DNA from: Chitinophagaceae bacterium
Lineage (GTDB): Bacteria; Bacteroidota; Bacteroidia; Chitinophagales; Chitinophagaceae
Assembly: GCA_020403425.1 (NCBI GenBank)
Contig: JADBXR010000026.1
Span: forward strand, 27,943 to 91,942
Direction of reading: 5' to 3'
DNA length: 64,000 bases
Made by a program: the position numbers and the translations under genes. The first letter of the stretch is position 1. Every line of letters begins with the position of its first letter. A model generated the notes under the pieces. The model was not told the DNA's origin. It saw nothing but the letters and a program-made list of their open reading frames with translations, and searched no databases. This document shows, one piece after another, positions 45,937 to 55,095 of the stretch.

Positions 45937-46245
45937 ATGACAGACTTTAAAAGAAGAACCCTGCACTTAAACTCAGGTAAACAAATCAAATTGTTTGGCA
46001 ACAGTATCGCAATCGGTAAGAGTTTGGAAATTGGCGAAGGTTATGCGCCCAATTTATTTTCGTTTTTTGAACCACAACCGGAAGATAAATCTGCGCCCGC
46101 TGTTTTGAATCCGCACAAATTAACGCCCGAAGAATTACACGAAATAGCGGATTACAATATCCGTTTATGGATGGATTTAAAAGACAATATCCGCAAACAT
46201 GGTGCAGGCAGTCCAAAGATTTTTAACAGCGAAGCTTTGCGGTAG
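45937..46245 (+). CDS. Hypothetical protein with C-terminal helical segment
   Basis: A 102-residue protein: an N-terminal beta part (LHLNSGKQIKLFGNSIAIGK), a proline-rich linker, then a helix KLTPEELHEIADYNIRLWMD. No domain is recognised. It lies between the HTH gene and the mobilization genes. Confidence 0.65.
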   Translation: MTDFKRRTLHLNSGKQIKLFGNSIAIGKSLEIGEGYAPNLFSFFEPQPEDKSAPAVLNPHKLTPEELHEIADYNIRLWMDLKDNIRKHGAGSPKIFNSEALR

Positions 46246-46654
46246 TTTAAGAAAATAAAATCCATCACTGACAAATTTTCAGGTACTAAACTCTTTGCTT
46301 TTTTGTAAAAGCAGGTAAATAAATGTTGGTCTACTTCGGATCGGTATCCTGGCAGTTACTAATAGTATTTAATCAGCTATTTGTGTGTTCAAATAAATAG
46401 TCACCAAAAATGGATACATGAAGAGTATAAGGATTGCAATAAGTAGTATCACATAAGAAGAGGCATTTTTCTTTTCAACAGCAATAACATGAATTGCAAA
46501 ATGGAAAACCATCTGCAAGCCCCGGGATTTTTCTTTTTTCGCTTAGGAGCGAGCTATGTTTCGGGAACCCCGAAACGCTCGCTCCATTCATCCCGCTCTG
46601 GCGGGATTCATGGAGAGGATTCGCCACTGGCAAACCCTAAAGATTATTCAAGCA
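46246..46654. other. Gap before mobA with strong hairpins: candidate origin of transfer
   Basis: Two hairpins lie at 46546-46607. The first has outer arms GGAGCGAGC/GCTCGCTCC and inner arms GTTTCGGG/CCCGAAAC with a 3-base bulge. The second has ATCCCGC/GCGGGAT around TCTG. They lie just upstream of mobA, where oriT is found in Bacteroidota mobilizable elements. The left part of the gap holds no gene that I trust. Confidence 0.55.
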
Positions 46655-47035
46655 ATGGAAACAACAAAAAGACATATTAATAATAAAGGCGGCAGACCCC
46701 AAAAGGAGATCAAGCGAAATAAAACGATCACCGTCCATTGCAGTGCTTTTGAACAAAGATTGCTTAAAGAAAAAGGCAAAGAAGCCGGCACAACCGTCTC
46801 TGAATATTTGCGGGAGATCGGGCTCAACGGAAAAATTGACAGGCCAAGAAAAGAGTTCCCAAAAGAGGCTTTGTTATTAAATGGAAAGCTTAATCATATG
46901 GCTGCTAACCTAAATCAAATTGCCAAAAAGAGAAACAGTGGAGAAGATTTGGGGGCTTTTATGCGTACGCAACTGGAAGAAGAATGTGAGCAGTTACATA
47001 CGCTTACCATCACCATCAGAAACTATTTTGTATGA
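46655..47035 (+). CDS. MobA-like relaxosome accessory protein (ribbon-helix-helix)
   Basis: A 126-residue basic protein starting METTKRHINNKGGRPQKEIK. It has a short beta strand, TITVHCSAFEQRLLKEK, and helices GTTVSEYLREIGL that fit a ribbon-helix-helix fold, plus KLNHMAANLNQIAKKRNSG typical of MobC/MobA relaxosome proteins. It binds oriT with the relaxase. The stop overlaps the relaxase start. A longer frame from 46556 runs through the hairpins and is not chosen. Confidence 0.85.
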   Translation: METTKRHINNKGGRPQKEIKRNKTITVHCSAFEQRLLKEKGKEAGTTVSEYLREIGLNGKIDRPRKEFPKEALLLNGKLNHMAANLNQIAKKRNSGEDLGAFMRTQLEEECEQLHTLTITIRNYFV

Positions 47036-48054
47036 TTGGCAAAATAATAATTGGAAAATCTTTTGGCGGTTGTATCCGCTATTGCCTGGAAGACAAACTG
47101 GAATTAACCCGTGAGCAGAAACTTGCCCTAAGCAGCCAGGACGGTCTCCAACATGAGAACCGCGCAGAGGTGCTGGAGTATAATATGTGCTACGGAAATA
47201 AAAAAGAACTGACCCGCCAGTTTAATGACGTACGCGCACTCAGGCCAAAATTGTCAAGCCCGGTAATGCATATTTCCCTGAGCCTTGACTCAGAAGATGT
47301 ATTTACAAAAGAAAGACTCAGGCAGATGGGCCAGGATTTTGCACAGGAGTTCGGTTTTGAAAAGAATCAATACCTGGTCATATACCACAAGGATACGCAG
47401 CACTCTCACCTGCATATTGTCGCCAACCGAGTAGGCTTTGATGGCAAGACGATCAGCGATTCCAACAGCTACCGCAAAGTAGCTGCGATCTGTCGTAAAC
47501 TGGAATTGAAGTATGAATTAAAACAAGTTTTGAGCCCGCACAAATTCCTTAGCCATGAGCAAAGACAGCAGTACAAACAGGAGCAACGCATAGACCAGCG
47601 CAAAGAACAATTGAAACAAAACATCTTGGATTGCCTGCTAAGCGCCACCAACTTTTTCGACTTTACTGCCAGAATGAAGGAGCGCAATGTTCAGGTAATA
47701 AAGAGCCGGGGAATAGGTTTTATTGATGACAAAAAAATGAAAGTGAAGGGGAGCGAGCTTGGATTTTCTTTAAGCACCATTGAAAAAATACTTTCTTATT
47801 CCCTTGAAAGGCGACAGCAGTTGCACCAAAAACTGGAACAGACAAGAACACAGTCAATCGCTCCCCAAGTCCGCCAGCAATTAAAACCTTTACCATCTTC
47901 TATGCTAAAAAATAGACAACAGGAAAGGGTCATGGATATGGTGAAAGCATTGGAAATACTATTAAGACCCGAGCGGTATTATGATCAGACACCGCATGAA
48001 TTATTACAGCAAAAAAGAAAGCGAAAGTATTCGTCACAACATTTATCAAGATAA
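47032..48054 (+). CDS. Relaxase / mobilization nuclease (MobB type)
   Basis: A 340-residue relaxase. The N-terminal GKSFGGCIRYCLE, His80 in HISLSL, and the metal-binding triad H124-x-H126-x-H128 in HSHLHIVANRVG mark the Bacteroidota MOBP-type group. It nicks oriT and stays covalently bound to the 5' end for transfer. A basic C-terminal tail follows. No coupling protein or type IV secretion gene is present in the window. Confidence 0.9.
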   Translation: MIGKIIIGKSFGGCIRYCLEDKLELTREQKLALSSQDGLQHENRAEVLEYNMCYGNKKELTRQFNDVRALRPKLSSPVMHISLSLDSEDVFTKERLRQMGQDFAQEFGFEKNQYLVIYHKDTQHSHLHIVANRVGFDGKTISDSNSYRKVAAICRKLELKYELKQVLSPHKFLSHEQRQQYKQEQRIDQRKEQLKQNILDCLLSATNFFDFTARMKERNVQVIKSRGIGFIDDKKMKVKGSELGFSLSTIEKILSYSLERRQQLHQKLEQTRTQSIAPQVRQQLKPLPSSMLKNRQQERVMDMVKALEILLRPERYYDQTPHELLQQKRKRKYSSQHLSR

Positions 48055-48065
48055 AAAAATAAACC

Positions 48066-48689
48066 ATGGAAGAAAAAACGATTGAAAAAGTATTGAACCG
48101 GATTTCTGAGGAACGGACCCTCGACAGCCAGGAACTGAAAGTTTTAAAAGAAGTTCAGCAGAGACAAAGCCAGGGTATGCAGGAAAACCAGAAGCAAATC
48201 AGCGCAATAAGGCTGGAAATGGGAAACTTAAAAACAGGACAGGAAATACTATTGCAGCGCATCACCGATCCAATTAGACAACTCGAAGAACTTGGTGAAA
48301 AAATTGATCGCAATAGTGAACTCATGAAAAAAACGCTTACTCAAAAAGTGGTTCATGAGCATCATGTACCAAAACTCTTCTATGCGACAGTAGTGCTCTT
48401 TTGCATTTGTTTATGTTTTAGTTTTGGTTGGTTCCAAACGGGGCAACGCTTGAACCAGTATCGTAACAATGATACCAAATGGAGAAAGTTGCTGCTGGAT
48501 GCCAGGCCCGCCCTGACAATAATCATGCAGGGTACTGCTACAGCTGTTGATAATGATCCAGATAAAGCAAGAGAAGCTGTAGAAAAACAAGAGGCCCACA
48601 ACCGACAGGTTTGGGAATTGCACCAGAAAATGTTGGCGGATAGTGCCCAAATGCGGGCATTGGAAGGAACCAACAAAAAACAAAACTAA
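48066..48689 (+). CDS. Coiled-coil membrane protein downstream of the relaxase
   Basis: A 207-residue protein with a long N-terminal coiled coil (about 1-95), one membrane helix at 104-123 (KLFYATVVLFCICLCFSFGW), and a C-terminal soluble part. Similar architecture is seen in the decayed gene at 56950-57449. It follows the relaxase by 11 bases and is probably mobilization-linked; biochemical role unknown. Confidence 0.7.
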   Translation: MEEKTIEKVLNRISEERTLDSQELKVLKEVQQRQSQGMQENQKQISAIRLEMGNLKTGQEILLQRITDPIRQLEELGEKIDRNSELMKKTLTQKVVHEHHVPKLFYATVVLFCICLCFSFGWFQTGQRLNQYRNNDTKWRKLLLDARPALTIIMQGTATAVDNDPDKAREAVEKQEAHNRQVWELHQKMLADSAQMRALEGTNKKQN

Positions 48690-48951
48690 CTGTTAGATAT
48701 ACGGCAATTATGGTCAGCTTCTTTAGTAACTATTACAGATAAAAGCTGTGGTTATCGTTTGTAATGTAATGGCCGTTCTTTTGCCCCAGCCTGCCGCGCC
48801 CGGCAACACCAGTATAAAGCCTAGGCACCTGAGCGGCTTGGCGCTTTCGTTTAACAGGAAGTGGGCACCTGAACTTCCGGTCTTTATTTTGCAGCAGAAC
48901 ATGCCCGCTTCCTGTTAAACGAAAAGAAGTTTATCTTTTTCTATCCTTTCC
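48690..48951. repeat. Long inverted repeat in the gap after the mobilization genes
   Basis: Arms at 48845-48867 and 48902-48924 are 23 bases long and match except at one position (G-U type), with a 34-base spacer. The core reads TTAACAGGAAG...CTTCCTGTTAA. No U-run follows, so a simple terminator is unlikely. The rest of the gap holds no gene. Confidence 0.65.
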
Positions 48952-49797
48952 TTAAATAAATACTTTACCCGATTCTTCCAGCAGTTCCATGATCCGTACT
49001 ACCCTCGTTGTGAGTAAAAGCAGATCATGCAAACAAATAGTATAATCTTCCCGGTAACGGCTATCTATATAGGCTTTCTGTAAAAGACCGAACAGGCGTT
49101 TTTCATTTTCTGTGTTCCTGGGAAAAACATCGGGAAGCTGGTAGCAGACCAGGCTGGCGTAACGCAGCAGCCTGTCAATATTATGGGTGCAACTATAAAA
49201 ACCAGTTTTTGTTTTGAGTAGCGTACTAAGTGCTTGTTCTGTTGACTGGTGGAGCATAAAAGCAGACATTTTATGTTGCTTGCGTATCCTGAAAAGTTCG
49301 ACTCCTGCCAAAAATTCTTTTGCCTTACACAATCCTTCCTGGTATTGTTTTGCAAGCGCCTGTTGTTCTGTAACTGGATCACAGACTCCGGATGCAGGAA
49401 AGGATACATGGTCTGCGTTGTACAGGCAACAGGATGCATCATTCACCTGGCGGGCGAATAAATGGCCTTGGGTAAGCCAGTCCTTAAATGTGTTTGTTTC
49501 CAGTACAAGCACGGTAACAGCCATGACCAAACTGCAATGCTGCTCGATCTGATCCTGCCACTGGGAAAGTGGCTTCTTTTGTGTATCTCCCATCAATACC
49601 AGGAAAGAATAGTCGGCAGTATGTTGTGCAGTGGGCAAAGTGGTACAGAAAATACTCTCGCTGCGGCGCCGGTATAATGAAGCTCCTAGCAAATAGATCA
49701 TATCGGGCGTTGCTACTTCCCGTATAAGGGGTACCAACTGCTCCTGCTGACCGGCCAAAGACTCCGACATCGTATGATATATGGTGAATGGTTTCAT
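48952..49797 (-). CDS. HEPN-domain protein with N-terminal nucleotidyltransferase-like part
   Basis: A 281-residue protein. The first 130 residues look like a minimal nucleotidyltransferase fold (MIYLLGASLYRRRSES, ADYSFLVLMGD). The C-terminal 120 residues are an HEPN helical bundle (KAKEFLAGVELFRIRKQHKM, SAFMLHQSTEQALSTLL). HEPN proteins often act as RNases or bind such partners in defence and toxin systems. It lies just downstream of the SWIM gene on the same strand. Confidence 0.7.
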   Translation of the reverse strand: MKPFTIYHTMSESLAGQQEQLVPLIREVATPDMIYLLGASLYRRRSESIFCTTLPTAQHTADYSFLVLMGDTQKKPLSQWQDQIEQHCSLVMAVTVLVLETNTFKDWLTQGHLFARQVNDASCCLYNADHVSFPASGVCDPVTEQQALAKQYQEGLCKAKEFLAGVELFRIRKQHKMSAFMLHQSTEQALSTLLKTKTGFYSCTHNIDRLLRYASLVCYQLPDVFPRNTENEKRLFGLLQKAYIDSRYREDYTICLHDLLLLTTRVVRIMELLEESGKVFI

Positions 49798-49810
49798 GAT
49801 TCAAGAAGTT

Positions 49811-51103
49811 TTATTTGCTGTGTCTGTTAACCATCTTTACAGCATAGCATTGCCTGATCGGGTTTAAAATGTCTTGCACAAATTGGGAGAAATGTTCTTT
49901 AAAAACAGTCAGTATCCCGCCTGAGTGTTCCATCCATTGTGCTATGGCAGCATCCCGTAATGAAGACAGTAAGTAAATGGTTAGTCCCTGTGAGACAAAA
50001 AAAGTGGTGTCCGCTTCATAGTCAGTAAGTGGTTCCCCTTTAACCAATACATCCATTGCCAATTGGTAGAATGCCCCGCAGTCTGTTAACACAAAGCGAA
50101 GCTCCGGCGTTTCTGAAGCTATTTGGATTTGTCGTGTCCTTCCTTTGGCAGGCCTGTCCTTTTTTAACTCTTCTGTTCGATACAGAAAATAGGAATAAAC
50201 AAATGATTGCTGTTTTAATAAGGCTATAATTTTATGCCATGCATCAAATACTAATAGCCTGTTATCCGTTATTTTTTTTACTTCATGATCTTCCAAAAGA
50301 TAACCTGATAATTTTTCTGTCAGTTTCCACAGTTCAAAGCAGGCTGTATTCAGTTCTTTCTGTCCATCGGCTAACAAGTGATTGTACTGCTTCTTTGCCC
50401 CACTCAGAAAATTATAAAATGTCTTAATGCCTGTTTTGCTCTTAATGAGCTTACCGGCACAGGGAACTACAAATGGCAGGAACCTGTTTCTGAAAGGGAT
50501 GATCAGCAGGTAGCCAATAGCTTCATCGAGGGCATCTTTATACGTTTTAGGAGATAGGGAAATAAATGGAGCAGAGACAGAAACAGGAAGTATAAGCATC
50601 AAAGACAGATCAACTGATGCTAACCGCTGATCTAATTTAAAAACGCTTCCCAGTTCTGGTCGCACCGAAACATCCAGGCCAGCTTTACATTCCTTTTTGT
50701 CAAAATAGTTTTTGTGGGCAAACGCAAGTGGTATGGCTCCGTCAGGCTGTAGCTTTTCAAAATAACGTTCACCAAGCTCCCATATAATAGTACGTAGTGC
50801 ACCATACACATGATTGCAAATGACGGCAGATCCATTACCGCAACTACATGTAGCCTGTAACCTACCCTCCAGAATCTGTAAAAAGAGTTTGTACGAAAGC
50901 TTGTTACAGGAATTTACTAATTGAAGCTTACTGCCTTTAAAAGAAACAAATTTTAGTGTGGCTGGATACCAATTGTCATCTGCAACAATCTTTTTACCAA
51001 TCTGTTTGCGTAGTTGCTCCGCACTTAACTGATAGTCTTTGTTTTGAAAACGGATGATGCAAGGAGTGATGTTTTCTGGCGTGAGATTACTTCTGGTAGT
51101 CAT
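49811..51103 (-). CDS. SWIM zinc-finger protein
   Basis: A 430-residue protein with a SWIM zinc site C86-x-C88-x7-C96-x-H98 (ATCSCGNGSAVICNHVYGAL). The rest is helical and unrecognised. In bacteria SWIM domains are found in SNF2-like helicases and in stand-alone proteins with DNA or protein contacts. No helicase motifs are present here. It is divergent from an XRE regulator with operator-like repeats between them, and it precedes the HEPN gene on the same strand. Confidence 0.75.
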   Translation of the reverse strand: MTTRSNLTPENITPCIIRFQNKDYQLSAEQLRKQIGKKIVADDNWYPATLKFVSFKGSKLQLVNSCNKLSYKLFLQILEGRLQATCSCGNGSAVICNHVYGALRTIIWELGERYFEKLQPDGAIPLAFAHKNYFDKKECKAGLDVSVRPELGSVFKLDQRLASVDLSLMLILPVSVSAPFISLSPKTYKDALDEAIGYLLIIPFRNRFLPFVVPCAGKLIKSKTGIKTFYNFLSGAKKQYNHLLADGQKELNTACFELWKLTEKLSGYLLEDHEVKKITDNRLLVFDAWHKIIALLKQQSFVYSYFLYRTEELKKDRPAKGRTRQIQIASETPELRFVLTDCGAFYQLAMDVLVKGEPLTDYEADTTFFVSQGLTIYLLSSLRDAAIAQWMEHSGGILTVFKEHFSQFVQDILNPIRQCYAVKMVNRHSK

Positions 51104-51158
51104 GATCTGGGTTTAAGACACTAAAATTCTCCGAACAAGACCCGCTATTCAATATGAA

Positions 51159-51206
51159 AAGCTGGTATCTTACCTCAAAAAGCAGGTATTTTACCCGGTA
51201 TGATAC
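51159..51206. promoter_or_regulatory. Paired operators in the divergent SWIM/XRE promoter region
   Basis: Two near-identical 16-base sites, AAGCTGGTATCTTACC and AAGCAGGTATTTTACC, start 21 bases apart, two helical turns. Each holds the dyad GGTA/TACC around three bases. A third, shorter GTAT-G-ATAC dyad follows. A TATATTTG sequence at 51222-51229 fits the Bacteroidota -7 element for the XRE gene. Confidence 0.65.
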
Positions 51207-51251
51207 ACGCTTGTTTTTTATTATATTTGTACCCAGCGTAAACTATACATT

Positions 51252-51668
51252 ATGGAAAAGACAATTCATCAAGGCAGGAACATAAAACGATTCCGGGAAA
51301 TGCTTGGTATCAAACAGGAAAAGCTGGCATTGGAACTTGGTGACGACTGGAACCAACGTAAAATATCATTACTGGAACAAAAAGAAGTGATTGAATCGGA
51401 ATTACTGGAACAAGTGGCCAAGGTGTTGAAGGTTCCGGTGGAGGCGATAAAGAGCTTTGATGAAGAAGCAGCCATTCATAATATCCAAAACAACTACGAC
51501 AGCGCTGTTGTAAATGCTGGCCCAACGATAAACTATAAGTGTACTTTCAACCCCCTCGATAAATGGGCCGAAGAAATTACAGAAAACAGGAAATTATATG
51601 AGCGACTCCTACAGGCTGAAAAAGAAAAGATGGAATTATTACAGCAACTTTTAGATAAGCATAAATAG
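51252..51668 (+). CDS. XRE-family transcriptional regulator
   Basis: A 138-residue regulator. The N-terminal helix-turn-helix is at RFREMLGIKQEKLALELGDD, followed by ISLLEQKEVIESELLEQVAK. A C-terminal coiled coil (KWAEEITENRKLYERLLQAE) likely joins dimers. The paired operators just upstream fit autoregulation and control of the SWIM/HEPN genes. A second, decayed copy of its C-terminus is found at 56656-56815. Confidence 0.88.
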   Translation: MEKTIHQGRNIKRFREMLGIKQEKLALELGDDWNQRKISLLEQKEVIESELLEQVAKVLKVPVEAIKSFDEEAAIHNIQNNYDSAVVNAGPTINYKCTFNPLDKWAEEITENRKLYERLLQAEKEKMELLQQLLDKHK

Positions 51669-51756
51669 TTATTAGGCCTTATGTGTAAAGCTTCATAACA
51701 TTATCAATGCTTAACACAATTTGGCTCTATATTTTTTTTATGAATGATTAACGGCC

Positions 51757-52605
51757 TTATCTTTTAACAGCAGTAATAATATTATTATAGAACCGCTCCA
51801 TCAAACGCATGTCTTTTGTAATAATCTGCGCTTCGGCTTTTAAACCATCCCTGTAGTGAAGTGTTTTGTGTTGATTGGTCGCCAGACCGTTTACAAGTTG
51901 TATGTGAGCAAGAAATCCACTGTCAGAGGCAAATTCAGTAATATATCCAAGCGTTCCTTTACGTATCCAAATTCTTGGTAGGGATAGGCATCAAATCGCA
52001 GTTGAACCATTTGCCCGGCATTTATCTTGCCAAAATTGTATTGGGGAAGGTTCACCTCTGCATAATAACGGGTATCCGGCGGAATAACAAAGCCCAACGA
52101 TTTGCCACCTTTAGATATTGATTTTCTTGTACTGATACGAGGAACGTTAGCTTTCCGCTGATGGAGGACCTCTAATACATATTTTTTAGCCCATTCATTG
52201 ACTAAACTTTGAAGCGTTTGAAGAGCTTGCTGGAAGATGATCTTTTGCTGCGAAATACTATATTCCAGTTCATTGCTCTCTTTTTGTTTTTCCCGTTGCT
52301 GGGTTTCGTTATTAAGTAAGGACGCATTGATTTGGGGAATGATTAATTGTTTACTCAATAGCTTGCTTTGTTCATTTCGATCATCCTGCTTTGAAATCAC
52401 TTTATCCTTTTAAAGCGATTCATTGGCTTTGTAGGATTCTTCAGAGAGATTGAGATCCTTGAGCATGAGTATTTTTTGTTGTTGAACGATCTCATGGTTC
52501 TTTTGCAGATAAGAAAAATCTTCAGCAAGCACATGCTTCTTTTTAAGATGAAAACCGTCCTGTAAATAATCTGTCAACTGTTGATATGCTGTGAACCCCA
52601 GCCTG
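51757..52605 (-). pseudogene. Decayed HlyD-family membrane fusion protein
   Basis: Translated pieces in more than one frame match HlyD-type peptide or bacteriocin exporter subunits: LQTLQSLVNEWAKKYVLEVL, PPDTRYYAEVNLPQYNFGK, and a C-terminus ending KDMRLMERFYNNIITAVKR. A nonsense codon interrupts the N-terminal coil (before KDKVISKQDD) and a frameshift lies near 51950. The true N-terminus is missing. No ABC transporter partner is present. Confidence 0.8.
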
Positions 52606-52773
52606 ATCTATTGTATTGCACCGGACGCACTCATTAACGGTGATCAGGGCTAAAACAGGGAAAGCTAAGAAGATCATGTAAAATTTATTATTTACGCATT
52701 TCGTAATCTGTTTTTCCTTTTATATAAATGCCGGAGCCAGGCTTCCTTCATCTTTGCGCACTAAAAACGCATT

Positions 52774-55095
52774 ATGAAAATTGGTTACTGTTTCTTTTTC
52801 TCATTTTTGTTTATCATCAGTACTTCAGCCCAGGTAATAAAAGGCCAGGTAAAAAATACTGTTAGTGAACCTTTGGCTGGAGTTAGCATCACGCTAAAAA
52901 ATACATTCATTGGTACCATTTCTGATAAAGACGGGATGTTTCAATTAAATGTTTCAGGAATAACCTCTCCGATTCTGGCCTTTAACTCGGCGGGTTTTGA
53001 AACAATTGAAAAAGTGATTTCTGATCCTGCAGAGACTGAAATCTCGGTTGTTTTAAATAAATCCATTTCATCGCTTAAGGAAGTAACGGTTACTGCAAGC
53101 CGTAAACCCGAAGTGGTAGACAGAACACCTGCTTCCGTGCAGGTAATTAATGTCAGGGAATTACAGGCCCAGGCCACTATTTCATCAAGCTTGTCAAGTA
53201 TATTGGGCTATGCCGTCCCATCGCTCGGTCTAGGTTCCAATGGTACCAGTAATACAGGGCAAACACTCAGGGGAAGAACACCACTTATTCTCATTGATGG
53301 TATTCCCCAATCCACGCCACTAAGAAATGGCGCCCGGGACATGCGTACCATTGACCCATCTGTGATACAACGGGTGGAAGTGATTAAAGGCGCAACAGCT
53401 ATATATGGGAATGGTGCTGACGGCGGAATAATTAATTATATCACTTTGCAACCTAATACAGTCAAAAAATTTAGCGCCACTACGTCGATTGCCAAAACAG
53501 GCATGGCAATTCATGCAAACGAAACAGGAGGTTTTCGTTTAAACCAGCAAATCAATGGAATGACAGGCAAATTTGATTATGCGTTGTCAGGAATATATGA
53601 AAAAACAGGCGTTTACAAGGATGCAAATGGCATAGTGATCACTCCTGTAAACAGTTATGGAGAAACGGGCCTTATCAATCTGTTTTCAAAATTCGGCTAT
53701 ACCCTTAATGATAAGAACCGGATCGAAGTGATGTATAATTATTTCAGCTCCAAACAAAACAGCCAATACATAGAACAGGCCGGACAACACAACATAAACC
53801 CTACCATTGGCGTAAAAGGAGAAGTAAAAGCGATCGATGAAGGGACACGTTATAATCACAATGCCTACGTAAAATATCTGGCAAAAGGTTTACTTCTAAA
53901 TTCCTCCCTGGAAGCAAGCGCCTATATGCAAAGTTTTTATACAGTATATGGTTATTCCATCTACTTTATCCCTGCCATGCAATCCACCATCCATTCAGAA
54001 AAAAAAGGGTTGAGGCTACAATTGAACACACCCTGGAAGCTTGGAAAACATATCGAAAATGAATTTTTATATGGCATCGATTATTTAAATGACAAGACAT
54101 GGCAGGATCTGACCGATGGAAGAATTTGGGTTCCAAAAATGCATTTAGAGAACCCCGCACTTTTTGCGCAACTTTCTTCCACCATTAAAAAATATTGGGT
54201 ATTCAAAGCTGGCTATCGTTTAGACCAGGCAAGTCTTTCAATACCTTCATTCCAGCAAGTTAAAACTTCTCAAAGCCAGGGCGGCAAGCTAATTAATGGA
54301 GGCGACCTCTCTTTTTCTGCTTCCACCTTTAATACGGGGCTGCGTTTTACTAAATGGGAAGTGTTTAAACCTTTTGTAAGCTTTACACAAGGCTTCTCTA
54401 TGGTTGATATCGGGTTGTATGTTCGTAGTGCCCGGGAAGATGATATTGCAAAAATGCAACTCCAGCCAATTGTAGTTAATAATTACGAAGTAGGGTTTTC
54501 TTCTTCCTTTAGAAAGGTGTCATTAACTGCTTCTGCTTATGCCAGCACATCAAAGATCGGGTCTACGATTGTAGAAGAGAATGGATTCTATCTTCAGCAA
54601 CGTGCTCCCGAGAGGATTTTAGGTGCAGAAGCTTCGCTGGAAGTAGCAGCAGTTAAAAATTTTGTAATTGGTACGGGCGTTTCTTATATGGAAGGCAAGG
54701 CAGACATCAATAAAAATGGAAGTTATAACGATGTGGAAGATGTTTACCTCACAGGCCGGCGTATTATTCCTTTAAAGATCACTTCGCATATCAGGTTCTT
54801 ACCCAACAGTCGCACGTTTGTTAACCTCGAATGGATATACAGTGGAGACAGAAAGCGTTTTCAGCCGCAAGCCAACGGCAAGTATAAATTTGGCGAAGGG
54901 CCGGTAAGCGCTTATGGTATTGTCAATTTAAATGGCGGGTATAACTTAACGGAAAAGATCAGGTTTTTTGGCGGAGTAGAAAATCTGTTGAATAAAGATT
55001 ATTACAATACTACTTCCCAATGGTATGCAACAGATGCTTATTACATAAAATCAAACGGGGCCCGTTACCAGGTTGGGGTAAGTTACAAATGGTAA
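52774..55095 (+). CDS. TonB-dependent outer membrane receptor (siderophore/iron type)
   Basis: A 773-residue receptor with a signal peptide (FFSFLFIISTSAQ). A carboxypeptidase-like regulatory domain (GQVKNTVSEPLAGVSITLKN) is followed by a plug (PASVQVINVRELQAQ, IQRVEVIKGATAIYGNGADG) and a 22-strand beta barrel. The last strand ends in Trp. It brings a ligand, probably a ferric siderophore given the PepSY gene that overlaps its stop, across the outer membrane. Confidence 0.9.
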   Translation: MKIGYCFFFSFLFIISTSAQVIKGQVKNTVSEPLAGVSITLKNTFIGTISDKDGMFQLNVSGITSPILAFNSAGFETIEKVISDPAETEISVVLNKSISSLKEVTVTASRKPEVVDRTPASVQVINVRELQAQATISSSLSSILGYAVPSLGLGSNGTSNTGQTLRGRTPLILIDGIPQSTPLRNGARDMRTIDPSVIQRVEVIKGATAIYGNGADGGIINYITLQPNTVKKFSATTSIAKTGMAIHANETGGFRLNQQINGMTGKFDYALSGIYEKTGVYKDANGIVITPVNSYGETGLINLFSKFGYTLNDKNRIEVMYNYFSSKQNSQYIEQAGQHNINPTIGVKGEVKAIDEGTRYNHNAYVKYLAKGLLLNSSLEASAYMQSFYTVYGYSIYFIPAMQSTIHSEKKGLRLQLNTPWKLGKHIENEFLYGIDYLNDKTWQDLTDGRIWVPKMHLENPALFAQLSSTIKKYWVFKAGYRLDQASLSIPSFQQVKTSQSQGGKLINGGDLSFSASTFNTGLRFTKWEVFKPFVSFTQGFSMVDIGLYVRSAREDDIAKMQLQPIVVNNYEVGFSSSFRKVSLTASAYASTSKIGSTIVEENGFYLQQRAPERILGAEASLEVAAVKNFVIGTGVSYMEGKADINKNGSYNDVEDVYLTGRRIIPLKITSHIRFLPNSRTFVNLEWIYSGDRKRFQPQANGKYKFGEGPVSAYGIVNLNGGYNLTEKIRFFGGVENLLNKDYYNTTSQWYATDAYYIKSNGARYQVGVSYKW

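Noticed and set aside
46489..46680. Short plus-strand frame over the hairpins before mobA
   Set aside because: It runs through the strong inverted repeats and overlaps the mobA start in another frame. It has no recognisable protein.
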